A stretch of 64,000 nt of DNA from Nemophila menziesii (lineage: Eukaryota > Streptophyta > Magnoliopsida > Boraginales > Hydrophyllaceae), in the NCBI GenBank assembly GCA_029959085.1, contig JARWIR010000011.1:7503840-7567839 (forward strand), in the 5' to 3' direction. The notes below the pieces were generated by a model. It did no database searches. It saw nothing but the letters and a program-made list of their open reading frames with translations, and was not told where the DNA came from. The translations under genes were made by a program, and so were the position numbers. The stretch's first letter is position 1, and every line of letters starts with the position of its first letter. Shown piece after piece: positions 9,923 through 23,690 of the stretch.

Positions 9923-12800
9923 AACTACTGCCCTAAATGGACATTTATTGCAAACAAAAAAATCAATTAAACAAGCCAGTATAAGAGAAAATTTCCCACT
10001 CTAACATCCCCTTAATGAAATGAGATCATCATTGTTCATAGGTAAAAGCATCCTACTATCATAAATATGACAATTTTTTTTAGATATGTGTATAAATTTA
10101 TATACACGAGTGAAATTACACATAAATTTAAATTTTATATCATTTTATTTTTTAGAGTTTAATTAAAAAGTTGATTTTTTTTGACCTGGGCATTATCCTT
10201 GTGTAGAAAGAATGCTTGTGGTGATGTTATCTTTGCAGAAGAGTTTGACTAAATAAAAGAATAAAAAATGAAGAAAATAGTTTGAAATTTTATGATTAAC
10301 GTTATGGATTATACATGTTTTTATTGTCCAAAAAAAAATGATTAAACTTGTTTTTTATTTTAAGTGCCCAAAAAAATGCTTTTTATTTCAAAATGCACTA
10401 TTTTATCTTTTATTGGTTTGATTAAAAAATATTAAAATAATATGATAGTTGTTAAATGATAAAAAAAAAAAAATTATATTATATTAAAATAAAAAAAATA
10501 TTTATAACATTATGTATATAATATTTTTAATTACATATATAATATATTTATTTAAATTAATAAAATCGAAATATAATTTTGAATATTGTATATAAATGAT
10601 TTGTGTGTGTAAGTATATTATTATACGTAACAATAAATATATAATATTTTATATACTTAATGTTATTGAAAAAACATTTATTTTAATGCAACTTTGTATT
10701 ATACTTATGGATAGAGTTCTAGTTGACATGGAGATTTTACATGTTATCATTTGGCGAAAAAGCTGTTGAAATGATTCGAATAAATACACATGTCAAGCAC
10801 ACAAATCATAATAGAGCAACGAATTAATTCACAAATTTTATGAAAATAATTCTATTTCAGATTTTGAGAAAGCTAAATTTCTGGTCGTCAAAAACTAGAT
10901 TAGGATTACTGATTTAAGTATAATTATAGGTGTATGACCACTTAATTTGGACAACTATAAAACTTTTTAATAGTAAATGAATCAATGAGACAAGTTCTTC
11001 AATTCGGATTTAATTTACAAATTTGGAATACATTTAGCATGGTAAGTTCTAATATCTCCAATATCATTATTTAAAATGAACTATTTGAAATCTCATGCAA
11101 GTGTAAATGAATAGACGATCGTCCAAGGAAAGTAACCTACCGACATAAAATTATTTTAATTGAGAAGTTTTAGTCAAATAATAATATAAATTGATATTAG
11201 TGTCTAACAACAACAAGGCCAGAAAACTAACCTTTTGGCCCATAACCCATAATCCCTAGTCATTATATATTATGATCCTATCTTAACTAAAAAAATGCCA
11301 TACTTTAAATTTGTCGATCAACTATATGGAATGTCGAAGTTTACTCTATCCTCTCTCATACTACCTTTGTTTTATCTTCGAACCTGAATCTGAATCGGTA
11401 TGTGTTTTTGAGGTAATTGATTTTATTAGAGATTATTTTCTAAAAAATAAAATAATTGCTTTTTTTATTAAGGGGTGGCGGTAACCGGCCTAGATCCGGC
11501 TGTAATTATAATAATTAGTAATTTTATAGCGAAATAAAAATATTCATTTGGCTAATTAAGTATAATTATTTGCTTAATTGTACTTAGATGAATTATTATA
11601 TATTTCAATATTTTCTTTGTAACTTTTCTGTTGTATCTATTCAAAAATTAGATTAATAAATAATTATAATATAATTTTAATTTAGGGTGTTCATTCACTT
11701 ATAGAAATCAAATCATTATTATATGTAATTTTGATAGTGAAATTTAATGAGATGTGTATCAAAAAAAATTAATGTATATTCGTATATTTGGCACACGACC
11801 TCATACAAGAATAATATTATTACAGACAAAAAGAAAAATGAATAAGATTGTTGGACATGCCATTTCAATCAACCACCACTATCTAATTTTTTGTTGAGGT
11901 AAGAGTCTTCTTAGTTTATATTACAATTTTGTAGATTTTTATCTTTTTTTCTAAAGGCAGTGTGTAATATTAGCAGTTTAAGTGGCATTTTCCAGTTCTT
12001 GTATAAATGGATGAAAAAGTATTAGACTAATATTGATTGATAAATGCACACAACACATTAAGTTATTTGGTGTTCATCCTAATTAGGTTTTTTAATTTTT
12101 AAACCATGAATTAATTTATTTTTATGTTAAAAAACAAGTTTATGTTAAAAAATTATTAGTTATATTTAATTGATCTATCCTTTGGCATACTATAATGCTT
12201 TATTGTCAAACTAATTTTTTTAGTATATATGATTTTAATGATATAATAAAAAAACTATCATATTGAAAATTGCCTAAATTGTAACTAATGGATTGTCTCA
12301 ATTTCTTCGATACACTCACATTTTCTCTATTCAATATTACTTCTATATATTTTTTTTGTGGAACAATGAGTTCAATGACAAAGTTTACTTGTAAAATGAT
12401 TATTCCACCCGTTTAATTTGTTACTATTTTTTAATATGGTCGGGTTGTATTGAATGAGAGAGATTTATTATGTTCTATTTCAGTTAGCCGATTAATCTAC
12501 AAGGATTGATGCATAAAAACATATTTCTTGTAAAACAATAACTAAAACAATATGTAAATTGGATAGGTATTACCTTTGTAAATTATTAACAATAAATTGT
12601 GTATAAAAAATTTAGTGCCACACCAAATTGTGGACATAAACAGTAATACCAAGAGAACATAATCGATTAATTAAAATATCATGTGTTGTAATAAAGGAGT
12701 TATGCATTGATCAAGAAATTCTTCAAAGAGTTTGATAATAACTGGAAAATCTATTTGATACCCTTGTATTTAATCCCTTTATTCTTTTTCGTAAAATTTG
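9923..12800 (+). repeat. Array block 1 (homeodomain segment deleted)
   Basis: Starts with the CTAAATGGACATTTATTGCAAAC section, passes GACCTGGGCATTATCCTTGTG at 10183 and the ATGGAATGTCGAAG section at 11325, and ends at TTTAATCCCTTTATTC near 12790. Against blocks 2-6 it is missing the homeodomain region: GAGAGATTTATT near 12465 is joined to TCTATTTCAGTTAGCCG and then to ATCTACAAGGATTGATGC. No coding sequence is seen. Confidence 0.7.
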
Positions 12801-12939
12801 TAATATAAAAGACTAAATAGTCAAAAACATAAATGTATAATATTGGTCATTTCCCCTTCTTTCTTTTTCTAATTTAAGTTTTGTCTTGTTTGACCATGTC
12901 ACAAAAGAAATAAAGAGACTAGTGCTCACCGATCATCCG
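12801..12939 (+). other. Array spacer between block 1 and LTR-like segment
   Basis: AT-rich spacer with TCATTTCCCCTTCTTTC near 12848, also found at 23040 and 45050. It is part of the long form of the array unit. Nothing coding. Confidence 0.4.
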
Positions 12940-13500
12940 TATCAGAGATTGATGCAGTAGGAAGTTGAGATCAAAGAGAAATGAAAGTAAACTTAAAACT
13001 CATGTATTATTTGGAGGTTTCCCCCTAAGTCTACCTTGACAAAAATTTGGGGGAATATAAAATCATGGATTTTGTGTATGTATCATAAAATTCTCCCTGA
13101 GATAATAATCACATAACAAGGCTAGTGGGGTTACTTGCTAGTTCTCGAGCTAAACTCTTATAAATCTTTCTTCCATATGTTATTTTCATGTCTTTGCTTT
13201 TCTTAATTTTAATTAGTTATTAATTGTTTAGAGTTATAAGACCAAATAAATATTTTAGTGTCTTTAGCGTATTATCTTATCAACCTCTTTTATTGGACTA
13301 TGTAATTGAATTATTTATAGCTTACTTTCATAGTCCCTGAGAACGAATCTTACTTATCAATTATAACTTGCAAAAGATCTGTGCATTTGCAGTGAGTTTC
13401 TCGTAGTGGTATAAGGTGTTTGTTTTTTTATTTATATAATTATTTTATCATACACTTGCAACAACCAGGTTATGCTTAGTTTCTTGTGTTTGTAATAGAA
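12940..13500 (+). repeat. Gypsy-type LTR-like segment, copy 1
   Basis: Related to the segments at 23130-23690 and 45140-45690 and, in the opposite orientation, to the LTR at 58033-58490. Shared phrases are TTTCCCCCTAAGTCTACC, the AGGAGGAATATAAAATCATGG region, TTCTCGAGCTAAACTCT and TTTGCAGTGAGT. The clear minus-strand LTR at 58033 sits next to a primer-binding site and gag, which is why I read this copy as a solo or truncated LTR piece. No coding potential. Confidence 0.6.
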
Positions 13501-13851
13501 CAAATATTTGCTTCCATTTCGTGAAGTGGTTGTAAAAGGTTTTGTGTTCTAACCACGGCTTAAAGAGACATGAAGATTAGCTGAGAATCTTGCAAATAAT
13601 AAGGTGGACACCCTAGTTAGTGGAGTAGGAAAACCGAACCATTCTACATCGTTGTCTATCTTTCTTTCCCTACACTCTTTACAATCCCCACTCTAGTATC
13701 TTTTAGCTTTCTCTAACTTAAGGTATTCTAGATAACTTACAGAATAATATTTTACATTGTCTTTTAATTTTATCTACTTAAAATAAAATTAGCCTATTAA
13801 TTTCTATAATCATATTCAATTATGTTTCTAGGACTTATATTGAATATTAGT
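13501..13851 (+). repeat. Copia LTR U5-like segment, copy 1
   Basis: The stretch TTTTGTGTTCTAACCACGG..AGCTGAGAATCTTGCAAAT..GGACACCCTAGTTAGTGGAGTAGGAAAACCGAACC has the composition usual for the 3' part of plant Copia LTRs. It is followed immediately by a Copia-type primer-binding site and a gag start. The 5' boundary against the preceding LTR-like segment is uncertain. Confidence 0.5.
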
Positions 13852-13864
13852 TGGTATCAAATCC
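13852..13864 (+). other. Degenerate Copia primer-binding site
   Basis: TGGTATCAAATCC resembles the initiator-Met-tRNA primer site of plant Copia elements (TGGTATCAGAGC) with a few changes. It lies about 43 bases before the gag ATG. Confidence 0.55.
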
Positions 13865-13906
13865 TAGCCCTATTTTGTACTTAACCATTTCTAGAGTATA
13901 AACAAC

Positions 13907-14640
13907 ATGGATTCTAACCAACCGGACGGTTCATGCTCTACTAGATCTCCGCCCTTTTCAAGTATAAACTACTATGAGTGAAAGAAGGGAGTGGAAATTT
14001 ACATCAATGGATTGTCTATATTTTATGGATGGTTATCAAAGATGGTATTCAGGTTCCTTTCCAATATGAAACTGGCACAATAATGAAAGATCTCACCCCG
14101 AACGAGTTAGTGAATGTTATTCGCCTCATGAAATGTGGGAGCTTTTGGAGCCATCATATCAAGGTAGGGTGGATATCAAATAAACTATGGTTGGTCTCTA
14201 TATGAACTTTTTTGAATGGAGCCCGATAAAACCTCAAATGCAATGCATCAAAGATTCTCAAATATCGTAAACACCTTGATGACTATTGGTCAAACCTACC
14301 TCAATAAAGAGCAATGCTAAAAACTTAAATATGTTCTTCCAAAGAAATATAAGTCAAAGATAATGTCTACAAGAGACACAAAGGATCTCTAAAAATTGAT
14401 GGTTCATGATCTTATATGAAATATCATGACAAAAGAACATGTGTTTGAAGAAGAAATATTAAGAGATGATGCTTTGAGGAAGAGTTCAAAAACCCATTGC
14501 CTTTCATCCTTCAATTAGCAAGAAGAAGGAAAGAAAGGAAAAGAAGAAAAGTGAAGGGGAAGAGAATTCCAATGAAGAAGAGACTAGTGAAGATTAAGAA
14601 CTGGCTATGTTGGCAAAAGATATGAAGAGATTTATAAGAT
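13907..14640 (+). pseudogene. Copia gag remnant, copy 1
   Basis: Begins with an ATG after the primer-binding site. The first residues (MDSNQPDG, then SPPFSSINYYE) fit the N-terminus of Copia Gag, the nucleocapsid precursor. A stop replaces the expected Trp after NYYE at 13978. Recognisable later pieces are the AMHQRFSNIVNTL helix region (about 14240), KYVLPKKYKSKI (about 14329) and KLMVHDLI (about 14395). An internal deletion near 14085-14105 is evident against the copy at 25231. The 3' end (Lys/Glu-rich, about 14500-14640) runs into array DNA before the zinc knuckle. Dead. Confidence 0.65.
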
Positions 14641-17600
14641 ATAAAAGATTTTCCAAAGAAGAATTAGATCGAACCTGCCACAACCTGAGAAAAATCACTT
14701 GGAATTACTTCAATGCATAGTAAGGGTTTCTCCCTTTTGTATCTTAGATCATCTGCAGCCGATGCACTAAATGGATATTTATTGCAAAGAAAAATCAATT
14801 AAACAAGAAAATATAAGAGAAAATTTCACACTCTAACATCCCCTTAATGCAATAAGAACATCACTGTTCATAGGTAAAGACATCCTACTATTATAAATAT
14901 GACAATTTTTAGATATGTGTATAAAATTATACAAACGAGTGAAATTAAACATAAATTTTAATTTTATATCATTTTGTTTTGTAGAGTTTAATTAAAAAGT
15001 TGATTATTTTTAGACCTGGGCATTATCCTTGTGTAGGAGGAATCCTTGTGGTGATGTTACCTTTGTAGAAGAGCAAATACTGGGGTGAGTGTGAATTTGA
15101 TATTTTTTAGTAAATATAAACTTGGAAGATGAGTTTGAATAACAAAAAGAATAAAAAAAAGAGAATAGTTTGAAGTTTTATGATCAACGTTATGGATTAT
15201 GCTTGTTTTTATTGTTAATAGAAAAGATTATACTAGTGCCAAAAAAAATGCTTTTTATCTCATAATTTACTATTCTATTTTTTTGGTTTAATTAAAAAAT
15301 AAAAATAATTTAATAGTTGATAAAGGATAAAAAAAAATATATAATTATATTATATTAAAATAATATTTTTTTATCATATTATGTATATAATATTTATAAT
15401 TACATGTATAATTTTATTTAAATTAATAAAATCAAAATAGGAAGTTAGATATTGTATAAAAATAATGTCCGTGTGTAAGTATATTATTATACGTAAAAAT
15501 AAAAATATAATATTTTATATACTTAATGCTAGTGAAAAAACATTTATTTTAATCCAACTACGTTATTATACTTATAGATTGAGTTCTAGTTGACATAAAG
15601 ATTTTACACGTTATCATTGGGTGAAAAACTTGTTGAAATGATTCGAAAAAATACACATGTCAAACACACAAATCATAATAGAGAAACGAAGTAATTCATA
15701 AATTTTATGAAAATAATTCCGATTCCGATTTTGAGACTGCGAAATCTCAGGTCGTCAAAAACTAGATTAGGATTACTGATTTAAGTATAATTATAGGTGT
15801 ATGACAATTTAAGTTGGCCAAGTATAAAACTTATTAATAGTAAATGAATCAATTAAACAAGTTCTCCCATTCGGTTTTAATTTACAAATTTGGAATACAT
15901 TAACCGTGGTAAGTTCTAATATCTTGAATATCATTATTTAAAATGATTTATTTGAAATCTCACGCAAGTGTAAATGAATAGAAGATCTCCCGAGGAAAGT
16001 AAACTACCAATACGCTGAAATTATTTTAAAAATAAGAGTCCAAAAGTAATGAAGTTGAACGAAAAAGACATGAATATCGACGTTAGAAGATAAAAAAGAC
16101 TCATGCGATAATTGATTTTTTAGAAAATACTCACACAAACAACAAACGGCAAGAAAATCAAAACCAAACAATAGATTAAAATAAAAACAATTGTAATCAA
16201 CTCCATGAAAAATAATACTTTTACATAGAAATCAAAGCAACAAAGGTAACTACCACTCATACTTAAATGTTCATAAAAACTAAATGACACAATATTTGTA
16301 TAATAAATAAATTGAAAATAATTCTACTAAAAAATTAATTAATTGAGAAGATTTAGGCAAATAATAAGATAAATTGATACACGTGTCTAACAACAACACG
16401 GGCAAAAAACTAACCTCTTGGCCCATAACCCATAACCCCAAGTCATTATAAATTATCAGATCCCATCTTAACCTAAAAAAATGCCATACTTCAAATTTGC
16501 CGATCAACTATAAGGAATGTCTAATCCTACTCTATTCTCTCTTTTGCTACCTTTGTTTTATCGTCAAACCTGAATCTTGGTATGTATTTTTGAGGTAATT
16601 GATTTTATTAGAGATTATTTTCTAACAAAATAAAATAATTGCATATTTTTACTACGGGGTGGGGGTAGCCTCCCCAGATCGGCCCATGTATATAATAATC
16701 AGTAATTTTAAAGCAAAAGAAAAATATTATTTTGGCTAATTAAGTATAATTATTTGTGGTGTTTTTTGTTTAATTGTACTCAGATGAATTGTTATATATT
16801 TCAGTATTTTCTTAGTAACTTTTCTATTGTATCTATTCAAAAATTAGATTTATAAATAATTATAATATAATTCTTAATTCAGTATGTTTATTAAGTTATA
16901 GCAATCAAATCATTATTAGATATAATTTTGATAGTGAAATTTAATGAGATGTGTATAAAAATATTTAATGTATATTCCTATATTTTGCATAGGTCTTCAT
17001 GTCAAGAATAATATTATTACAGACAAAAAGAAAAAAGAATAAGATTGTTGGACATTCCATTTCAATCAAACACCACAATCTAATTAATTGTTGAGGTAAG
17101 GTTCTTGTTAGTTTAGATTAAAATTTTGTAGATTTTTATCTTTTTTTAAAGGATGTGTGCAATATTAGCAGCTTAAGTGAAATTTTCCATTTCTTGTATA
17201 ATTGGATGATAAAGTAGTAGACTAATATTGATTGATAAATGCACACAACACATTTTGTTATTTGGTGCTCATCTTAATTAGGGTTTTTAACTGTTAAACC
17301 ATGAATTAATTTATATTTATGTTAAAAAAAACTTATTATTTTATGTAAAAAATTATTAGTTATATTTAATTGATCTATCTTTTGGAATATTGTGATGCTT
17401 TATTGTCAAACTAATTTTTTTTTAATATATATGATTTTGATGATACAATAAAAAAAACTATCAGACTGAAAATTGCCTAAACTGTAACTAATGTATTGTC
17501 TCAATTTTTCCCATACACTCACATTTTCTCTATTTATTATTACTTCTATATTTATTAATTTTCTCTCTGGAAATAATGACTTCAATGCCAAAGTTTACTT

Positions 17601-18790
17601 GTTAAATGCTTATTCCACCTGTTTAATTAGTTCCTATTTTTTTAATATGGTGAGTTGTATGGAATGAGAGAGATTTATTTCTTTTGTATATATGACTTAG
17701 TTATTCTCTATAGTTTATTTTTTGTGTTAATTGAAAAATGGGTCCCTGTGTTATGTGAAATAGAAATAGATATCCATGTTATACGTTAAGATTAACATTG
17801 CAAATAAACCATCCATGTAGGTATATTAGCTAAATTTGGAATAACATACATTTATGTTGTACTACATGATTCACGGGTAATATACTTCATTATTCACAAC
17901 TAAGAAGATTGAAGCCCTTTGCAATAATGTGGGCGTAGATAAAATTGTGTTGAAATTGTGGCTACACAATAACAAAGCCTCACTTGGAAAAAAAAGAACA
18001 CACTTCTGCTTCCGCTTCTGCCACCCCAATCACCACCACCACCACCTCTGTTGCTCCAAAGTTTCACAGCCGCAAGAAGGTTATCAACATTGGTGGAGCC
18101 TTAAGTGCAAGTAAGGAGTCTCGTGGTGATCGTGTGGTGTAGAGACTCGATCCTCATTGGGTTTGGTTGTTTGAGTTTTTTTTCTTTTTTTATTTCAGTT
18201 AAGCCGGTTAAAAAATTCAGTGAAAAAATCATATTAGGGTTTTATGCTTTAGAGGTAAAAATTAGATATTAAGGTAAATTTAATTAGTTTGTTTAAATCT
18301 CTAAAGTTATGTTCATTTGTCCTCTTAGTTCTCACCTAAGTTAAACTAAACCATTTTCACAGCTTATGTAACTTCTTTTTTAGTTTAGTATACATATATA
18401 CTTTTTATCAAAATAAGGGGCCTAATTTAAATTTTTACTTAAAACCTTCAAATTCCACCTAGAAATAATCTAGAAGGAATGATACATAAAAATATATTTA
18501 TTGGCAAAAAATAACTAAAACAATATGTACATTGGAATTATTAACAGTAAATATTGTATAAAAAAATTAGTACCACACCAAATTGTGGACATAAACAGTA
18601 ATATCGAGAGAACATAATCGACTAATTAAAAATCATGTACTGTAATAAAGGAGTTATGCATTAATGAAGAGACTGTAAAAGCAACCTCAAGAAACTCTTC
18701 AAAGAGTTTGATAATAACCAGAAACACTATTTGATACTGCAAGCTAACATGTTTGCTCCTTGTATTTAATCCCTTTATTCCTTTTTTATT
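14641..18790 (+). repeat. Array block 2
   Basis: Starts within GATCGAACCTGCCACAACCTGAG (14668), runs through CTGCAGCCGATGCACTAAATGG (14751), GACCTGGGCATTATCC (15020), the ATGCCATACTTC section (16481) and the homeodomain fragment (17904-18142), and ends at TTTAATCCCTTTATTCC (about 18780), where block 3 follows directly. The period from block 2 to block 3 is about 4.4 kb, the shortest in the array. Apart from the homeodomain fragment it is non-coding and AT-rich. Confidence 0.75.
17904..18142 (+). pseudogene. ZF-HD homeodomain gene fragment, copy 1
   Basis: Encodes the end of a zinc-finger homeodomain (ZF-HD) DNA-binding domain. IEALCNNVGVDKIVLKLWLHNN matches helix 2 to helix 3, where the family hallmark is V-L-K-V-W-[ML]-H-N-N. 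The recognition helix is thus nearly intact. The frame then shifts: in other copies the tail is Ser/Thr-rich and ends GINIGG..GDHVV, whereas here the same bases read as a His-rich stretch. No zinc finger and no start region are seen upstream. ZF-HD proteins are plant transcription factors; this is only the C-terminal piece of one, embedded in a repeat. Confidence 0.7.
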
Positions 18791-21700
18791 TTGAGATTTC
18801 TACACACATTGGTATATTTTTTACTTCGAGATTGCACCCACAGAATATTCTTAAAAAATTCTCCATTCCTTTTTTTCAAATCAATCATATATCAACCTAA
18901 ACTGTATTTGCAAGTGAGATCAATATATATGCCAAATTATTAAAATTATTAACAATTTAAATATCCAATTCAAAATTTAGTTAATAAACATCAAGATGCT
19001 TCAGAAAACAACTAGTATAGAAGAATATTCTTGCTGAAAACTCAGAAATTTCACTCACGAAATATAGAATTTGATCAAACCTGCCACAACCCGAGAAAAA
19101 TCACTCTAAACTACTTCAATGCATAATAAGGGTTTCTCCCTTTTGTATCATAGATCATCTGCAGCAAATGCACTAAATGGATATTTATTGCAAAAAAAAT
19201 CAATTAAACAAGACAATATAAAAGAATTTTTCCCACTCTAACATCCCCTTAATGAAATGAGAACATCACTGTTCCTAGGCGAGTGCAATTACACGTAATT
19301 ATATCGTTTTATTTTGTAGAGTTTAATTAAAAGTTAATTTTTTTAGACCTAGGCATTATCCTTGTGTAGGATGAAACCTTGTTGCAATGTTATCTTTGTA
19401 GAAGAGAAAATACTGGGGTGGGTGGGGTGAGTGTGAATTTGATATTTTTTTAGTAAATATAAACTTGGAAGATGGGTTTGACTAACAAAAAGAATAAAAA
19501 AAAGAAGAGAATAGTTTGAAGTTTTATGATTGACGTTATGTATTATACTTATTTTTATTGTAAAAAAAACGACTATATTTGTTTTTTATTTTAACAGCCC
19601 AAAAATGTTATTTATCTCAAAATATACTATTTTATTTTTTATTGGTTTATTTAAAATATATTTAAATAATTTAATAGTTGTTAAAGAATAAAACATAAAT
19701 AGATAATTATATTATATTAAAATAAAAAATATATATAATATTATTATATATATAATATTTTACAATTACATATATATTTTTATTAGAGTTAATAAAATCA
19801 AAATATAAATTTGAATATTGTATACAAATAATTTCCGCGGGTAAGTATATTATTATAAGTAACAATAAAAATATAATATTTCATATAATTAATGCTAGTA
19901 AAAAAAATTTATTTTAATCTAACTAGTTTATTGTACTTATAGATAGAGTTTTTGTTGACATAGAGATTTTACACATTATTATTGGGTGAAAAACTTGTTA
20001 AAATGATTCGAGGAAATACACAAGTCAAACACGACGAATTAATTCACAAATTTTATGAAAATAATTCCAATTAAAAATTTTAGACTGTGAAATCCTAGGT
20101 CGTCAATAACTATATTAGGATTACTTATTTAAGTATAATTATAGGTGTATGACCACTTAAGTTGGCCAAGTATAAAACTTATTAATAGTAAATGAATCAA
20201 TGAGACAAGTTCTCCCATTCGATTTTAATTTACAAATTTGGAATACATTTATCGTCGTAAGTTCTAATATCTTGAATATCATTATTTAAAATGATCAATT
20301 TGAAATCTCACGCAAGTGAAAATGAATAGACGATCGCACGAAGGAAAGTAACCTACAGACAAATGAAATTACGTTGAAAAAAATACATGAATATAGAAAA
20401 GACTCCAATGATAATTGATTTTTTAGAAAATACTCGCACAAACAACAAACAGCAAGAAAACCAAAACCAAACAATGGATCAAAATAAAAAAATCGCAATC
20501 AACTCCATAAAAAATAATACTCAAAAAAACAAAACTAACTACTACTCATACTTAAATATTCTTAAAAAAATAAATGACACTATATTTGTAAGATAAATTA
20601 TTTGAAAATAATTTTACTAAAAAATTAATTAATTGAGAAGATTTTGTCAAATGATAAGATAAATTGATACTCGTGTCTAACAACAACACCACCTAGAAAT
20701 CTAACCTCTTAACCTAAAAAACGCCATACTTTGTCGATCAACAATATGGAATGTCAAGTCTACTCTATCCTTTCTCATGCTACCTTTGTTTTATCGTCAG
20801 AACTTGAATCTGTATGTGTTTTTGAGGTAAGTGATTTTATTAGAGATTATTTTCTGAAAAAAAAAAATTGCCTTTTTTTATTACAGGGGGTTGCGGCCCA
20901 GATCCGCCAGTGTGTATAATAATTAGTAATTTTAAAGTAAAAGAAAAATATTAATTTGGCTAATTAAGTATAAATAGTTGTGTTGTTTTTTATTTAATTG
21001 TATTTAGATGAATTATTATTTATTTCAGTATTTTCTTAATAACTTTTTGGTTGCATCTATTCAAAAATTATATTAATAAATAATCATTATTTGATGTAAT
21101 TTTGATAGTGAAATTTAATAAGATGTGTATAAAAAATATTTAATGTATATTCCTATATTTTGTACAGGAACTTACGTCAAGAATAATATTATTACAAGAC
21201 AAAAAGAAAAAAGAATAAGATAGTTGAACATGTCATTTCAATGAACCACCACAATCTAATTAATTATTAAGGTAAGATTCTTGTTAGTTTAGATTAAAAT
21301 TTTGTAGGTTTTTATCTTTTTTCTAAAGGCAGTGTGCAATATTAGCATTTTAAGTGGAATTTTCCATTTTTTGTATAATTGGATGAAAAAGTAATAAACT
21401 AATATTGATTTATAATTGCACTCAACACATTAAGTTATTTGCTGATCATCTTAATTAGGTTTTTTAGTTTTTAAACCATGAATTAAGTCATTTTTATGTT
21501 AAAAAAACAAGTTATTATTTTATGCTAAAAAATTATTAGTTATATTTAATTGATCTATCGTTAGGCATATTATGATGATTTATTATCAAACTAGTTTTTT
21601 TAATATATTTGATTTTGATGATATAATAAAAAACTATCAGATTGAAAATTGCCTAAATTGTAACTAATGGATTGTTTCAATTTTCTCGATACACTCCCAT

Positions 21701-22985
21701 TTTCACTATTCAATATTACTTCAATATTTATTAATTTTTTTGTGTAATAATGTGTTCAATGCCGATTCCACCTGTTTAATTAGTTACTGTTTTTTTAATA
21801 TGGTCGAGTTGCATTGAATGAGAGAGATTTATTTCTTTTGTATATATAACTTAGTTATTCTCTATATTTTATTTTTTGTGTTAATTAAAAAATGGTCCAT
21901 GTGTTATGTGAAATAACAAAAGATTCCATGTTATACATTTAGATTAACATTACAAATATACCATCCATGCAGGTATATTAGCTAGATTTGGAATAACATA
22001 CATTTATGATGTACTTCATGATTCATAGGTAATATTCTTCATGATACGGAACTAAGAAGAGATTGAAGCCCTTTGCAATGATATGGGCATCGATAAAACT
22101 GTGTTGAAAGTATGGCTACACAATAACACTGCCACGCTTGGAAAAAAAGAACACACTTCTACTTCCGTTTCCGCCACCCTAATTACCACCACCACCACAA
22201 CCTCCGTTGCTCCAATGTTTCGCAGCCGCAAGAAGGGTATCAACATTGGTGGAGCCTCAAGTGCAAGTGAGGAGTCTCGTGGTGATCATGTGGTGTAGAG
22301 ACTGGATCTTTGTTGGGTTTGGTTATTTGAGTTTTTTTTCTTTTTCTATTTCAGGTTTGCCGGTTAAAAATTCAGTGAAAAAATCATATTAGTGATTTAA
22401 GTTTTAGAGGTATAAATTAGAGATTAAGGTAAATTTAATCAATTCGGTTAAATCTCTAGAGTTATGTTTATTTGTTCTATTAGTTCTTACATAAGTTAAA
22501 CAAAACCATTTTCACAGCTATGTAACTTCTTTTATAGTTTACTATACATATATACGTTTTATCAAAATAAGGGGCCTAATTTAATTTTTTATTTAAAACC
22601 TTCAAATTCCTAGAAGGTTCGAGTAACTCTGTAAACCCATAAATAATCTACAAGGATTGATGCATAAAAACATATTTCTTGGTAAAAAATAACTAAAACA
22701 AAATGTACATTGGATAGGTATTACCTTTGTAAATTATTAACAGTAAATTGTGTATAAACAATTTAGTACCACACCAAATTGTGGACATAAAAAGTAATAG
22801 AAAGAGAATATAATAGATTAATTAAAAAATAATATGTTGTAATAAAGGAGTTGTGCATTGATGAAGAGACTGTGAAAGCAACCTAAAGAAACTCTTCAAA
22901 GAGTTTGATAATACATGGAAACTCTATTTGATACTACAAGTTAACATGTTTGCTCCTTGTATTTAATCCCTTTATTCCTTCTTGT
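18791..22985 (+). repeat. Array block 3
   Basis: Opens with TTTTGAGATTTCTACACACATTGGTATA (18793), then AACTGTATTTGCAAGTGAGAT (18900), CTGCAGCAAATGCACTAAATGG (19161), the ATGGAATGTC section (20745) and the homeodomain fragment (22056-22298), and ends at TTTAATCCCTTTATTCC (about 22978). Non-coding apart from the homeodomain fragment; the small frames near 20387-20919 are fortuitous. Confidence 0.75.
22056..22298 (+). pseudogene. ZF-HD homeodomain gene fragment, copy 2 (frame intact)
   Basis: The frame is open from a GAA codon just after an in-frame TAA (22053-22055) to the TAG at 22296-22298. It starts EEIEALCNDMGIDKTVLKVW and continues LHNN, i.e. homeodomain helices 2-3 of the ZF-HD class including VLKVWLHNN. 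A Ser/Thr-rich linker, a basic patch (RSRKKG) and the end GDHVV follow. This is one of two copies with no internal frameshift. There is no initiator or zinc-finger exon upstream, so it is a captured C-terminal exon rather than a gene. What it lacks: the N-terminal ZF dimerisation domain and homeodomain helix 1. Confidence 0.72.
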
Positions 22986-23129
22986 AAAATTTATAATATA
23001 AGTGACTAAATTGTCAAAAAAGTAAATGGATAATATTGGTCATTTCCCCTTCTTTCTTTATCTAATCTAAGTTTGTGATGTTTGACCATGTCACAAAACA
23101 AATGAAGAGATTAGTGCTCATCGATCACC
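22986..23129 (+). other. Array spacer
   Basis: Same spacer as 12801-12939, with GTTTGACCATGTCACAAAAC and a run up to GATTGATGCAGTAGGAAG. Non-coding. Confidence 0.4.
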
Positions 23130-23690
23130 CGTATCAGAGATTGATGCAGTAGGAAGTTAAGAACAAAGAGAAATGAAAGTAAACTTACAACTCAAGTATT
23201 ATTTGGTGGTTTCCCCCTAAGTCTACATAAACGGGAGTTAGGAGGAATATAAAATCATGGATATTGTGTATGTATCATACAATTCTCCCTTAGAAAATAA
23301 TCACATAACAAGGCTAGTGGAGATTACTTGATAGTTCTCGAGCTAAACTCTCATAAATCTTCTCTTCTATGTGTTATTTTCATGTCTTCGCTTTTCTTAA
23401 TTTAAATTAGTTACTAATTGTTTAGAGTCATAAAACCAAATAATTATTTTATTGTCTTTAGCGTATTATCTTTTCAACTTCTTTTATTGGACGAAGTAAT
23501 TGAATTATTTATATTTTACTTTCATAGATCTTGAGAAAGAATCTTACTTATTAATTATAACTTGCAAAAGATCTGTGCCTTTGTAGTGAGTTTCTCGTAG
23601 TGGTATAAGGTGTTTGTTCTTTAATTTATAACATTATCATTCCCTTACAACCACCATGTTATACTTAATTCCTTGTGTTTGTAATAGCAC
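23130..23690 (+). repeat. Gypsy-type LTR-like segment, copy 2
   Basis: Collinear with 12940-13500, including GTTTCCCCCTAAGTCTAC (23210) and TTCTCGAGCTAAACTCTC (23334). Non-coding. Confidence 0.6.
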
